Source: Venturia oleaginea (taxonomy: Eukaryota; Ascomycota; Dothideomycetes; Venturiales; Venturiaceae). From it: 64,000 nt of DNA. The position numbers and the translations under genes were made by a program. Shown piece by piece: positions 1-12,352 of this stretch; position 1 is the first letter of the stretch, and the number at the start of each line of letters is the position of its first letter. The notes under the pieces are model-generated. The model was not told where the DNA came from. It did not search any database and saw only the letters and a program-made list of their open reading frames with translations. Where the stretch lies: positions 620,001-684,000 of the forward strand of contig JABMLP010000008.1 of the NCBI GenBank assembly GCA_013176395.1. Reading direction: 5' to 3'.

Positions 1-321
1 GACTTCAGCCATGAGTAAGCTGCTTGTGCGGCCTCGTGTGACTGACTACTCCGGGTTTCCTCCGGCTGCAACCGGCATCCATAATTGCTTTGTTGTCAAT
101 ACAGTGAATTGTTCCGATCATGACTGGTGTGATAGGACATTGACACAGCGGAGGCTAGTAATGTAAAGTAAAATCCTTAAAGTATGTGGCCCATGCCAAT
201 TATCCTCCCCATCTATGATTCAAGTAATTCTCACTCATTCTCCTGGCTTGTTTCGTGGTACTACAGTGATGTTAGTAACGATTTCCAAAATCCCAGATAT
301 AGGATTGCAACAGCGAACTCA
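1..321. other. Left-edge non-coding stretch
   Basis: I see no gene, RNA or repeat here. The stretch lies downstream of the minus-strand GH76 gene and probably holds its 3' UTR. Confidence 0.5.
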
Positions 322-1967
322 CTATCCATCATCATCAATCATCCACCAACACCCACCCAAAGTCGCAATAACCAACAACGCCGTCAAAAATCCCGCCCCG
401 CCCCTTCCTGCCGTAGTCATCTCTTGATACTTTGGCTCATTTCCCTTCTTCGTCCCGGCATTCGGGTCACCCTTACTCGTCCCACCATTATTCGCGGTTG
501 TGGGTTTCTTAGCCTTGTCGATAAGCGTAGCTTGTATAGCTCCCAATGCTGACATTTGTTCTCCAACGCCCGTGAACCCGTCCCACTTTCCGGAATTCCA
601 ATCTCTTCCGCATTTCGAACCTGTGTCGCCACCGGAGCATTGCTGTGCTGCGCCCATAGCTGATGATTCGAGTTTTGGCATTATGAGCTCGCGTGTGAAG
701 GGTGCGAGTTGGATTGTTCCGGCTAGCCAGCGGGAAAGGTAGGCTTTGAAGGAGGTTTGATCAGGATTGCATTGCTTAGACCATTCGCACGAGATTTCGA
801 CCATGATATTTGGTGATAACGCGGCACCAGTTGGTGAGATGGTGGGGTAGAACCGCTTTTGGAGTTGGGTGATTAGACCGGTTACGCGTGCTTTCCACTT
901 TTCTTTGTCTCCGCCTTTGCTCTGCGGATTGATGTGAGACAGGGTTGAGTTTTCTGGACAGGAATGAGACTTACGTGATCATACATCATAGCCGCTCCGT
1001 ATAGCATCGCACCATAGTTATAAGTCCACTGGATTCCATTTGCATCCGAACAGTTCTTGTTAACATCACTCCCATCGTTGACGGTAAAATCAGGTGTCAA
1101 ATTAGGGGTCGAGGCGAGCCAGTCCCACGTTTTATAGGCCCAGTCCAAATAAATTTGGTCTCCAGTGTAGCGTCCTAATCGAGCTGCGAGTTGGAACAGC
1201 CCTCCGGTCGAAATCGTGTTTTTGTAGGTCCACCCCGGATTCGTGAAGAAAATCTGCCATCTGAGACCGCCGGCACATGAGTCCATATCCCATCGTTTTA
1301 TCTGTGAATTGAAGACTGCTTGAGCCAACGCCAACCACTGGGGCTGAGAAGCTGGTGGGTCGGGAAAATTCAGCTCGGCTGCAGTCATGGCGGAAAATGC
1401 CCAGAACACCTAGGTCATGTCAGATCTGGATGGGACTCATATTCATAATGCCGGTCTACCTGATCATCATTGCCCTCTTCTTTGCTCGCGTTTGCTGGCA
1501 TGTAATTTCTGTCATCTCCGACCTGGAATAGCAACGAATTCGAGACCACGTTGTTGTACTGTGAATCGCCAGTCAATGACCAATATTCGATAAGTTCTCC
1601 CCACATTGCCCCAGCTTGCCATCAATAGTATGGTTTCAAAAGCGTTCCAGGAATTTGTCCGGGCTCGTTGCCATGGTAGAAGGACATCATATCCTGTGCG
1701 ATGATTTTTGCAGCGGCTTTGGCAGAGTCTGTGTGAAGTCAGTTGTTTTATCCTCCATCATGTGGTCGATTCGAGACGGAAGGTCTCGAGATTACGAGCA
1801 GAAGGTGATGCCTTCTCCATGACTCCTGCACGAACGAAGGAAACATGTCAGGAAAGAAACATACCTGGGCTTCCCACTTCCAGCTGCACAGCAGTCGTCC
1901 ATGGCATCCAGAATGCGCAATATAAGAAGAAAAGAAGCGCATGGTGAATCTGCCACATTTGGCCCAT
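322..1967 (-). pseudogene. GH76 endo-1,6-alpha-mannosidase (Dfg5/Dcw1-like) with in-frame stop
   Basis: Family role: GPI-anchored GH76 enzymes act at the outer membrane face, cutting alpha-1,6-mannan and cross-linking GPI proteins to the wall. Four exons fit: 1865-1967, 1460-1728, 975-1409 and 322-921, 1407 nt in frame (468 residues plus stop). The start gives a hydrophobic signal peptide. The GH76 core GNDDQ is split exactly by the 50-bp intron at 1410-1459 and continues VFWAFSAMTAAE. The C-terminus has a Gly/Ala hydrophobic tail suited to a GPI signal. Odd: codon 70 (1622-1624, minus) is TGA where the family has Trp in the motif YYWWxAG; here it reads PYY-stop-WQAG. No splice sites can remove it. 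Everything downstream is intact, so this is a recent single nonsense lesion, a sequencing error or readthrough. The family call is firm; the pseudogene label depends on that one base. Confidence 0.85.
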
Positions 1968-2987
1968 CGAGGCCTTCAATTTTGGGAGACCTCTATTCGC
2001 GTTTTCCGAGTCCAAGATTAGATTTACGAAATTGTAGAGAGAAGAGAGAAGCAGGGTATCAAAAGTGCCGAGAAGTATCAAGAGAAGAAAAACGCCGTCT
2101 CAACATGGTCAACCACGTCGACGAAGAACAAGCACGCGACAAAGATGGCTGTTGACAATTTCGAGGTTGGTTGAGCGAGTGTACTGTGTCTAGAGAGGGA
2201 CGAGTTTGGTGAGTGAAAGACCGAGTGTGATGGTCATTTACGGTTAACGAATATTGATGGCGGCAGAGCGTGAGTATAGATTGCAACGACGTCGATCTAC
2301 AATAAGCATGAGATGCATATTGACCAAGCTTTGACGCAGCGTGTTTGACAGCCAATTAGGGTCTTTCTCTAGATTAATCTAGAACCAGAATCCTGGAGAA
2401 TGGACAGGCAAGGGAGTTCCAGAAGCGCGAGGCTCATGGGACTTCCTTATTAACATGTTTAGGGTGTTTGGCCCTCGAGTATGCTCATTGGCCGAGGTGG
2501 AAGCTAAGTTTGGAGGGTAGAGTGCTTCGTATGCACTGAATTGATCTTTCCAGAAGGATGATCCTCCGACTAGACGAGGTCAACGGGCCTAGAGAGTGGT
2601 ATTATGAGTTTCTTCAAAGGTTGATCGACCTGGAGGCCTCAGGACGATTTTAGGAGTATCAAAATAGCTTCAGCCCGTTGCTAGCCGGGGAACGGGTTAG
2701 TAGGCTTACTCGCCGCTTTGAAGGATGCTTGGTAACTGTGAAGCTGGGGAATGATGCAGCTGTTGGTGTGCTGACCAATGTATGGAGGCATGGCCATTGG
2801 AAATGATAGGTAGTTCGTGATTGTAGTTGTAGTTTTCGCCTCCTTGGGTGGTGGAGCCGCTTTTGTCTCCCGCCAGATTTCCGACTAGAAGTAGACTTGG
2901 CCAAGAATTGTGGAAGATCCCACCCAACAAGCTGGATCGACTCACAACCACTCCAATTGACGACCACCAACCACAATCATTGCGAAC
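1968..2987. other. Divergent intergenic region, GH76 / LPD1
   Basis: About 1 kb between two divergent genes, presumably holding both promoters. I found no convincing open frame, RNA gene or repeat. Short frames on both strands lack family features. Confidence 0.5.
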
Positions 2988-4643
<1,656 letters not shown>

Positions 4644-4901
4644 GCTGGCGGGTTTGGGGTTGGTTATAATATCTTCTTGTAGAATAGGCATGCAGCAGCG
4701 GCATTTGGTCTTGCGAGATCGAGTGAAGCGGTCCCGTTGGCAAATCGGAATGTTTGAAATGAACTAACACTTTTCTCTCATGTGCTTCCTGCTATGGTCT
4801 GTGTGCTAACTTTTGAATGGTAGAAATTGTCTCGGGACGCGTTTGAGGGCTATGGCAAGTCCACTGTTCCAGATTAGGTATTTTTCTCACGTACAGCACT
4901 T

Positions 4902-5034
4902 TCAAATCATGATCGGTATCGCTTGTTTTCTGGCAAAATCCTTTGACGAAATGTCCAGAAATATAGCGGTATCGATCCCAAAGTTAGGACTTTGCATTGG
5001 AGTAAGTCATTTATTGGCTGGACATGAATTGACA
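4902..5034. repeat. Foldback repeat copy A, with 3' extension
   Basis: Left arm about 4902-4933 and right arm 4953-4985 are imperfect inverted repeats: GATCGGTATCGC..TTTCTGGC against the reverse complement of CCAGAAATATAGCGGTATCG. A further segment at 4992-5034 (ending GGACATGAATTGACAG) closely matches the flank of copy H at 48703-48744. It lies about 260 bp past the LPD1 stop. Confidence 0.75.
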
Positions 5035-5363
5035 GAGGAGGTTCTTTCAGAGGCTCTGTCTCTAAACTTTGAGGAGGTTTTTATGGTGCTGATGTTTGCC
5101 AGTTGGTCGAGGCAAATGAGTACTGTCTCGGTCACTCATAGTCCACTGACTTCGCCTGTCTCACCTGGAATTGGAAAATGTAAGCTTAACATCGCCTCTG
5201 CCTCATTTGCTAATGCTTCTGATTGTTAGGAAGCGGATCGCTTCCATGGTTCTCCGTCATCTGATGAGAGTAGACATCATCTCTCAATGGTTCGGTCGCA
5301 CAGTGGCTTCATCGATTCTCTTCCCTTTCGATACCACCTGGAATCCGAGTTGACGCTATCAGT

Positions 5364-5445
5364 TGAAGATTGATATTGATATTGATGTTTTTCTGGTGAG
5401 GTCATCTCCTGGAGTCGCCAGAAGTTTATCGATATCAATCTTAAG
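5364..5445. repeat. Foldback repeat copy B
   Basis: Left arm 5365-5396 (GAAGATTGATATTGATATTG then TTTTTCTGG) pairs with right arm 5417-5445 (GCCAGAAGTTTATCGATATC then AATCTTAAG) around a loop of about 20 nt. This is the cleanest hairpin of the set. It lies about 720 bp past the LPD1 stop. Confidence 0.8.
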
Positions 5446-5770
5446 TTACTGTAGTTCGAATGTGAAGATAATGTCGTGATTCCTGTATGTGTAGGTTAGG
5501 GGAATAATGAATCGGTCAAGCCGCCCTAGCTGTACTTACAATCGCGTCTCCTTGAATTGATCAGTCCCGCGGCTAGCGCTGGTATCTCATAACTGCTTAG
5601 ACGAAGGCCGCTTAACCTCCACCCATCCCTGTTCGATTGTCTCACGTCTTTTCTTCAGCTTCTTTAACCTCCTATCCGGATTACGTCGCTGCAAGCTCCC
5701 CGCTTTGGTAGTTTCTTCGATCTCCATAGATTTTCCCTCGAATTCATCATTTGTATCACAACCCCAAAAA

Positions 5771-6340
5771 TCAACAGCAAGTCCTTTGTTTCAATCTCGA
5801 AGATTCTTTCAGTATTGTCTCTTCCGTAAACTTAACGTCGACTCTGTGTTCCCTGATAACCTCCCAGGCGAGATTTGAATAGGCCGCATCAACATATCTG
5901 TCTTTCTTGCTCACCACACCACACCACACCACATCTTGGTTCCTTGATGTCAGCAGAGCCTCTGCTTTTTCCATCTTATCATCTCCGTTGCCTTGAGCGG
6001 CTAGTAAGTACGGAAAAAGGCGATGTCTTTTTTTTTGGATACGCGGCGGTTCCGTACATGCAGCTCGTAAGAACCATCGATGGTGCCGTTGTGGTCTATC
6101 TTGATTCCATCGATCTCAAGTATGGAATGTATTTCACGTATCTTTGCTGTTGTGTATGCGTAAGTTGTCCTTGATGATTTCTGCCTTTGAGAATTCGGAG
6201 GTGCTTGTTTGAGAGTGTGATGATGGTGTGACATCAGATTGTGGTGGGACTTCGGCTGGTGCAGGAAGCTCTTTGTATTCCTTCTGCTTTTGTGGAGGTT
6301 CCCGTCGGAAAGCGAGGGAGACTCCCGGGAATAAGTTCAT
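5771..6340 (-). other. Possible degraded coding region, unidentified
   Basis: Three consecutive minus-strand open segments (6340-6134, 6234-6001 and 5974-5771) look protein-like: Pro/Ser-rich start, then a charged block with KIREIHSILEIDGIKID, then AYSNLAWEVIREHRVDVKF. They lie in different frames. I found no good splice sites linking them; the only candidate between the last two would be a 37-bp intron, which is too short. This may be a decayed gene or chance frames. I recognise no family. Confidence 0.2.
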
Positions 6341-7860
6341 GGTGTTGGTTTTCGTTGATTGTGGTGGCAGGCCGATGATTGGGTTTGCGAGGTAATGATG
6401 ATGTGAATCGCGAGGGTGGCTATTGTTGTTTCTGTAGCTTGAAGCTTGTCGGGGAAATAAAAGAGAAGAATCTGAATCTCAATTGGTGTAGGTTTTGTAG
6501 CCCACATGATCACGTTTACTTACCCAAGGTACTCTAATAACATTACAACCATCAACAAAAACAACTCCTCGCCATTTAACTTTCACCCAACCATACTTCA
6601 TCACCCTCTCTCTTAATCTCCACATCATCCGCCGAAGCGCTTGAGCACCGGAACAAGGTCTTTCGCTTCTTGTCGAACAATTGGTTAATGTCTGTCTGTC
6701 TCTGAAAGGGGTTCATGTTGCTGCTGCTCACTCAAAGTTTGCCAACAGAGATACTGGATCCAAGTATCAATCAAGTCTTCCGCATCGCTCACACCGCCAT
6801 CCAACATTGTCAATTCATAACTCCGCTTCATGCCGCCTTTCGCATCAAATAACTCGCCATAGACTATGAGCCTTGGTCGAAGTCTTAGCATTTGCTCTTC
6901 AGCGTATTCTTTGAGGTTAATTTTCGGGCTAGTAGTCTCTATGGAAGAGAGTCCAGGACAGAACGTAAGAGCTTTGAGTGCCGGTAAGGTCTCTCGTGGC
7001 AATCGCCCACTCGGGGAATCTTGAATCGGATGGATAGTTGTTCGAAACCTGCCATGATGATGGGATGATGTTGCCAATGGCGAGAAGCTTTTCAAATAGC
7101 CAGTACTCTCTCGTCGACCTTATTTGTCTTTGCTAGTTGGGTTGACCATCGATAGAGAGTATGGTAAGAATGAGCCATCAAAGACATGGTCAGCTCAGGG
7201 GTTTACAGCAAGCTTTGGTAATTTCTAGCCGACCTCTTCCTGGGCCACCTATAAGCAAGATCATCTGTCACAATGAACAAGCCAACACTATCGAGGACTG
7301 AGGCCCGACCGGATGCGGACAAGACGTGGAAACAAGATATGGAATGCATGCCTGAATTATCGAAACATGAACCCGATACCAAAAACAAAGATGAAGAGTT
7401 TGTGAATGTTCGGCAATGCGCAGAAGAATTCATGCGTCCATTCATCCCTCAGCTTCAACCCTTCTCCGGGCCAAACTTTGCACAGGAAGATCTCTCCCTT
7501 CGCACCAATTGTTTCATCATCAGATATCTTCTCCAATGAGTCTATCCAGACTTCGAATTGGAGCGTAGTGAAGTGGACCTGAGAGCGTGGCACGGGATTC
7601 TATATTATGCTGCCCGGAAAAAATCGGGGATATGAGTAACCCATCGCTTACCTTGCACTTGAGGGAAATAGAGATGATGTGGGAAGAGGCGTTCAATAGT
7701 GGTGTGAAAGAACACGGCTCTTCCATTATCCATCAAGATATCGATCGACAGCACTGTCAAACGATGAGGTTGAAGTTAAAGCAAATTTTATGTAAGAAGA
7801 GAGGCCTGGACTTCCTAACAATTGGTTCTTGCCGCCCTCTACTCAAATTTGATCATGCGA
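6341..7860. other. Stretch with unassigned coding-like fragments
   Basis: No complete gene is visible. A 136-codon minus-strand frame (7095-6685) has a plausible protein texture (ends in acidic DGGVSDAEDLIDTWIQYLCW), and another minus-strand frame spans 7593-7357. A plus-strand frame at 7273-7539 overlaps the latter. None shows a family motif or convincing splice links. They could be remnants of one gene. Confidence 0.25.
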
Positions 7861-10501
7861 TCAAGCGTCTACAACAGGTAGCTCGCTAGCCAATAATGCT
7901 AGTGTCGCCTGTGCGATCTTAAGCCCTGACTTCAACGACTTCTTCTCGCTTGATGTTTCTGCGAAATCGACGATATCTACTTCTTTTGCCAGGAAATATT
8001 GTAATCCAACAATGATCTGGGGTTCTTTCTTCGCTTTTGCGAATATCGATGAGATGCTTGCTGTCGAGTCTGTTTTCTTATCCTTCTTGGACAGTTTCGT
8101 TGCTGCCTTGAGAGTGGTGAGAAGCATAATCTCGAGGAAAGACTTGGTTTTCCCTTGGAGGGAGGTGAAATCGAGTGTCTGTATAGGCCAGTCAGCAAGG
8201 AAATGAATGATAAGAAGTACGACAACCGACCTTTAGAACGGTTATGGCAAGACCACCCTCGCCCATGAGCTCGCCATACATTCTTCCAAGATTGACAAGC
8301 ATTCTCAAATCCACATCCCCATCCGCTTCATCCTCTTCCTCATCGTCGCCCTCGATGTCTCCCTTTTCTCCCATCCGCCGAAACAGTGTCCAAAGTCCAT
8401 ACTGAAATGCCCACTTATATTTGTGTTCCCCACAGAGTCGTCGAGCAATGAGAGTGTAGTAAGGATTATAGACCTGCTCAGCACCAGCACAACGAATGAG
8501 AACGCGAGGGATCTCCAGCTCTTGCGTTTTCTTCAGTTTCAGCTTGATCAGGCGTTGGTGGGCGTCCTTGTAATCCGAGGCAGACATGATGGATAAGAAG
8601 ATAGATCGGCGGATAGATGTGTTCATTCCTTGTTGCTTTGCCAGCAAAGCCAAGTCTGTCAATTCGTTGACCTCGTCTTCGTTTGCTGCAGAATTGGGCG
8701 CAACGTCTTGGGTCGCCCCGGCCTCCTCATCTGCCTTTGCAGCTGTATCGTTTTTCCAGCTCGCGCCTACAAGCCACCATTTCCCTTCCTTTTTGGTGCC
8801 GCGAATGTCTTCCAGACCGACACCTAAAGGCTCACTTGATTTAGTCAAACTGCCGAGTGTTTTTTTCATAGTGATAGTGTGCTCTGCAGCTATGTTTGCA
8901 TTCACCTGCCCAGTTTTTTGGCGATTGTTTTTGAGATTGTTAATGGTTTCGATCATGAATTGTGTTCTCACACTGATAGGACGGTTCTCCTCCCCAGCAA
9001 TCTTAACCTGCTTCTGCAACAAGACCACAATTTCTTTCAATGCTGAAGGGTCGTCAAGTCGTAGTTGGTGTCCACAATTCTTGATAATCTTGAGGAGGAG
9101 CTCTGTGTTGAGGTCCGATAGCTTAGAATCAAGTAATAGGCGAATGTAGTCGAAGGCAAGTCGACTGCCAAATATTTGAAAAGTGTACATATCGGCTAGG
9201 AAAGCTATCAAGTTCGAGGCTTGCTTGTTACCGTCCTCAGAAGTCTTTTCGATGTCGTAACATCTATCAAACTCTGTAACGATACGTTCCAGAATTTGAG
9301 CTCCAAAATGTGGTCCAATGACTTTGTAGACGGCCGCAATGAAACCGGCATGCAGAATCATGTATGTATCGTTCAAACTGGTTCTGACGCATATCCTATC
9401 CATAAGGAGGTCAATCAAAATAGAAGTGACGTATTGGCGAGGATTGTTGTTGAATACGTTCTCAACTTCACCAAGGATAGTCATAAAGTTAGCCTCTGAC
9501 AGCCTGTTGAGGGGATTTTGAAGTTGCCGACGAAGTCGTGTCAGAACCTCTTGATCGGAAGATGGAGGGCCACGCATAGATGGTGGCACATATTTTGCGA
9601 CTGTCGGTGTCGGTGCGACTGTTGTCGAGACTCCTGGCAAGTAGGGATTTTCTCGAACTCTGTGGGGCTCCTCGTCTTGTGATCGATCAGAGTCGGATTG
9701 GTCGAATGGGTCGTTCATGTCTTTATCATCTTCGCCTTTTTCAAAACCATCGTCATTCTCGTTTTCCTCCACGTCGGTAGAATTCTCAGAGCCAATATCG
9801 TCCTCGCCGAAAAGATCGTCTTCGTCACTCTCAACATCAAAGTCCTCTTCAGCGTCACTATCGTCCATATCAGAGTCAACTGCTTCGGCGCCAACGTTTC
9901 GCCTTTTACTGGATAAGTATTCCTCATAATCTGATCTCTTCCTCTTCTGAGATCCGCCTTCAATCTCGTCTCCGAGTCCCTCTAGAATTTCATCGAGACC
10001 ATCTTCTTCGAGCGACTTCGGTAGCTTTTTCTTTCCTTTCAGCCCAAGTCTCTTCTCCAGGGCCGCAATTTCAGCATCATCTTCGTCCAGCTTCTCCTTC
10101 ACAGCACTTAGATTTCGATTCGGCGGTGGGGGAGAAGGCGATGAGTCCGATTCTTGTGGTGGTGCCTCGAATTTCTGGCTCTTCTTCTTGAGAATAGATT
10201 TTGGCGCAGGTTCAGGAAAAGCACTTGGTCCGACCTTTCTTCTCTTAGGCGGCGGGGCAGGCTCTCTATCTGTTTCTAGCGGCGGGTTCAAATTCTGCGG
10301 TCCTTGTCTCCCACCAGGAGGGAATGATCTTGGTTGACTACGCTGGCTTTTCTTCTCTGCTCGTTCGGCCTGACGCTTCTCTTTCCTTCCCAAGGGAGCC
10401 CCAAATTTTCCTTTTCGTTTCCCTCCATTGTTAGTCGATGGGCCAAGTCGATCCAGAAGCTCGGCTGGTAGTTTTGGTGTTGCATGTTTGAAGCGACTCA
10501 T
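7861..10501 (-). CDS. SGD1: Nucleolar MIF4G/MA3 protein Sgd1 (NOM1 homologue)
   Basis: The Sgd1/NOM1 family acts in the nucleolus in small-subunit ribosome biogenesis. Two exons, 8231-10501 and 7861-8178, joined by a 52-bp intron, give 862 residues, close to yeast Sgd1. The N-terminus is basic with proline-rich and lysine-rich runs (PPPKRRKVG) typical of nuclear localisation signals. Residues about 195-270 are a long Asp/Glu tract. The MIF4G helical domain covers about 318-530 (LTRLRRQLQNPLNRLSEANF onward) and the MA3 domain about 630-720 (IRRSIFLSIMSASDYKDA). The C-terminal exon is Lys-rich and helical. It is divergent from SRP14, with 289 bp between start codons. Confidence 0.93.
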
Positions 10502-10790
10502 TTTTATGGCGAGAGGAGCACAGTCTGGGCGATTTGTCGAGATGTGGGCCGTCTTCTTTGGTGGGAACGTTTCAAAGCCAGGCTGTTCATTCCCAAGAGC
10601 CTTACAGATTCAATCAAGAGCCCGATTCGATATATGCTGTGATGGTGAGGTGTTGGTCAAGACTTTTTCGCGAATTTGCTGTCTGCCATAGATGTTACTA
10701 CCGAATAATCACCGATCGATCTCCTCTACGATCCACCTCATCCAAGTCCCTCAACCCCACGATTATTCGAAACTCACCCATTCCGCAATC

Positions 10791-11261
10791 ATGGTGGCAG
10801 AAGAGCATATGAGTAATGATGAGGTATCTTGGCCAACACTGCCTTGTTTCACGCAATAACTAACCCTGCTATAGTTCTTCACCAAACTCACTGCCCTCTT
10901 CAGGACCCAGCACGCAAAGAAACACCCTGGCTCCGTTACTCTAAGTCAAAAGCGCCTCACATACGACTCGTCGTCAGCCTCAGATCCCTCCCAGAAAACA
11001 GCAGATGACCCTCTCTGGGACCTCAATCCACCGAATTCACTACCCATCCTTGTGCGGGCATCAAATGGCGAGTCAAAAGAGGGGAGGCTCGAGGGAAAGA
11101 AGATTAAGCTGAGCACAGTCGTCAAGCCTGAAGATATTGATGGCTTCTTCCTAAGATACGCAGAGGTCTGCAAGAAGGGCATGGAGAACATGAAGAAGAG
11201 AGATCGGAGTAAGAAGAAGAAGAAGCCAAAAAAGGTCAAGGACGGCGAGAGGGGCAGTTGA
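10791..11261 (+). CDS. SRP14: Signal recognition particle subunit SRP14
   Basis: SRP14 binds the Alu domain of SRP RNA and takes part in elongation arrest during co-translational targeting to the ER. Exon 1 (10791-10823, 11 codons) joins exon 2 (10875-11261) over a 51-bp intron, giving 139 residues. Family features: FFTKLTALF near the N-terminus, VTLSQKRLTYD, LPILVRASNG, KIKLSTVVKPEDIDGFFLRY and the basic tail RDRSKKKKK. Without splicing the protein would lack its FFTKL start, which supports the short first exon. Confidence 0.92.
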
Positions 11262-11787
11262 ATGCAGACGGCCGAGCAGGCAAGGAGAGCAGAAAAGGAT
11301 ACTGGCTATCCAAAAGACAAGCCCTAGATTTCGGATCGACACCGATTAATTTCTGGAGATTCTCACAATTATAATTCCAGAAAATTAGCGATGTCCATCT
11401 CGATTTGGGCATCATAAATCATTGTCAATGTTTGCAGAAGAGCAACAACTTGGAATCACGGCACAGAGGCACGTTGATGCTACGCGCGCAGTTTGCTTCC
11501 GCACTGTGTCTTGCATGGGGGGATCACACTTGCCATGAGTGGCCTGAGGGCACCCAGCTGAAGATCAAGAGTCGTGCCACAGTAGAAGGATATTAACTCT
11601 TTCCAGTGCTTAAGCCTCTCAGTCTGCATCTGAATTCAGCGCTTACCGAAGAAATTGCCAATTTTCTGCCAATTGGTTTCTTCTCTATTGCTCACCACTG
11701 CAGCCACAGTGATGTTGTGATTTATTCTCTTTTCCCCCTTGCCTTTGGATCCATGGATTTGGATGTCTGATGGCAGTCTCCTGACTT
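11262..11787. other. Intergenic, 3' of SRP14
   Basis: No gene recognised. The next foldback repeat begins at 11788. Confidence 0.45.
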
Positions 11788-11910
11788 GTGGATCGATATT
11801 GCGAAGTTGCGGACGACTTGGAAAAAAACTGCCAGAAGTTCAGCAATATCGATCTTGGAGGAGTCAGTACATGCTGTTTGTTGCTGTTCGGCAAAGGGCA
11901 TGAATTGCAG
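11788..11910. repeat. Foldback repeat copy C, with partial 3' extension
   Basis: Left arm 11788-11814 (GATCGATATTGC-GAA) and right arm 11831-11860 (GCCAGAAGTTCAGCAATATC then GATCTTGGAG) are inverted repeats. Downstream 11890-11910 (GGGCATGAATTGCAG) resembles the extension of copies A and H. It lies about 530 bp past the SRP14 stop and about 490 bp before the next start codon. Confidence 0.7.
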
Positions 11911-12352
11911 TTCAGCCGGTCAATCAAAAGACCTACCGCACAGCACGAACTGTGTGTAGAGTCTCTCGCTACTCTTCGGGGACAAAGGCTCAGGTTCAAT
12001 TTGTCACACCACGTGTGCAATAAAGACTTCCTGAAAAAGAATCTAGAATCAGCGCAAATATACCGAGCGCAAACATTGGTGGCTAGCAGGATTCTTTGGA
12101 AGCTGGGAGCCAGTCCTCAGAATCTCACATTTTCCTAGTCATCAAGAAATGGTCTATTCACATGCTCTTGTGACTCACCGTACTGACACATTCTACGCTA
12201 GGTAAGACTTATTGCTTCCGTCGCCATCCACGCGGATAAGTCAGTCGTAGAGGTGTTCGCTGCGGCAATATCGCTGCGCAGGGCCCCGCTGTCAAACTGT
12301 TATAACACGATAGATTCTATAAACCTCACCTCTGTTCTCTATTACTATCGGA

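Noticed and set aside
4813..5229. 138-codon plus-strand open frame
   Set aside because: It runs straight through foldback copy A and has no family features.
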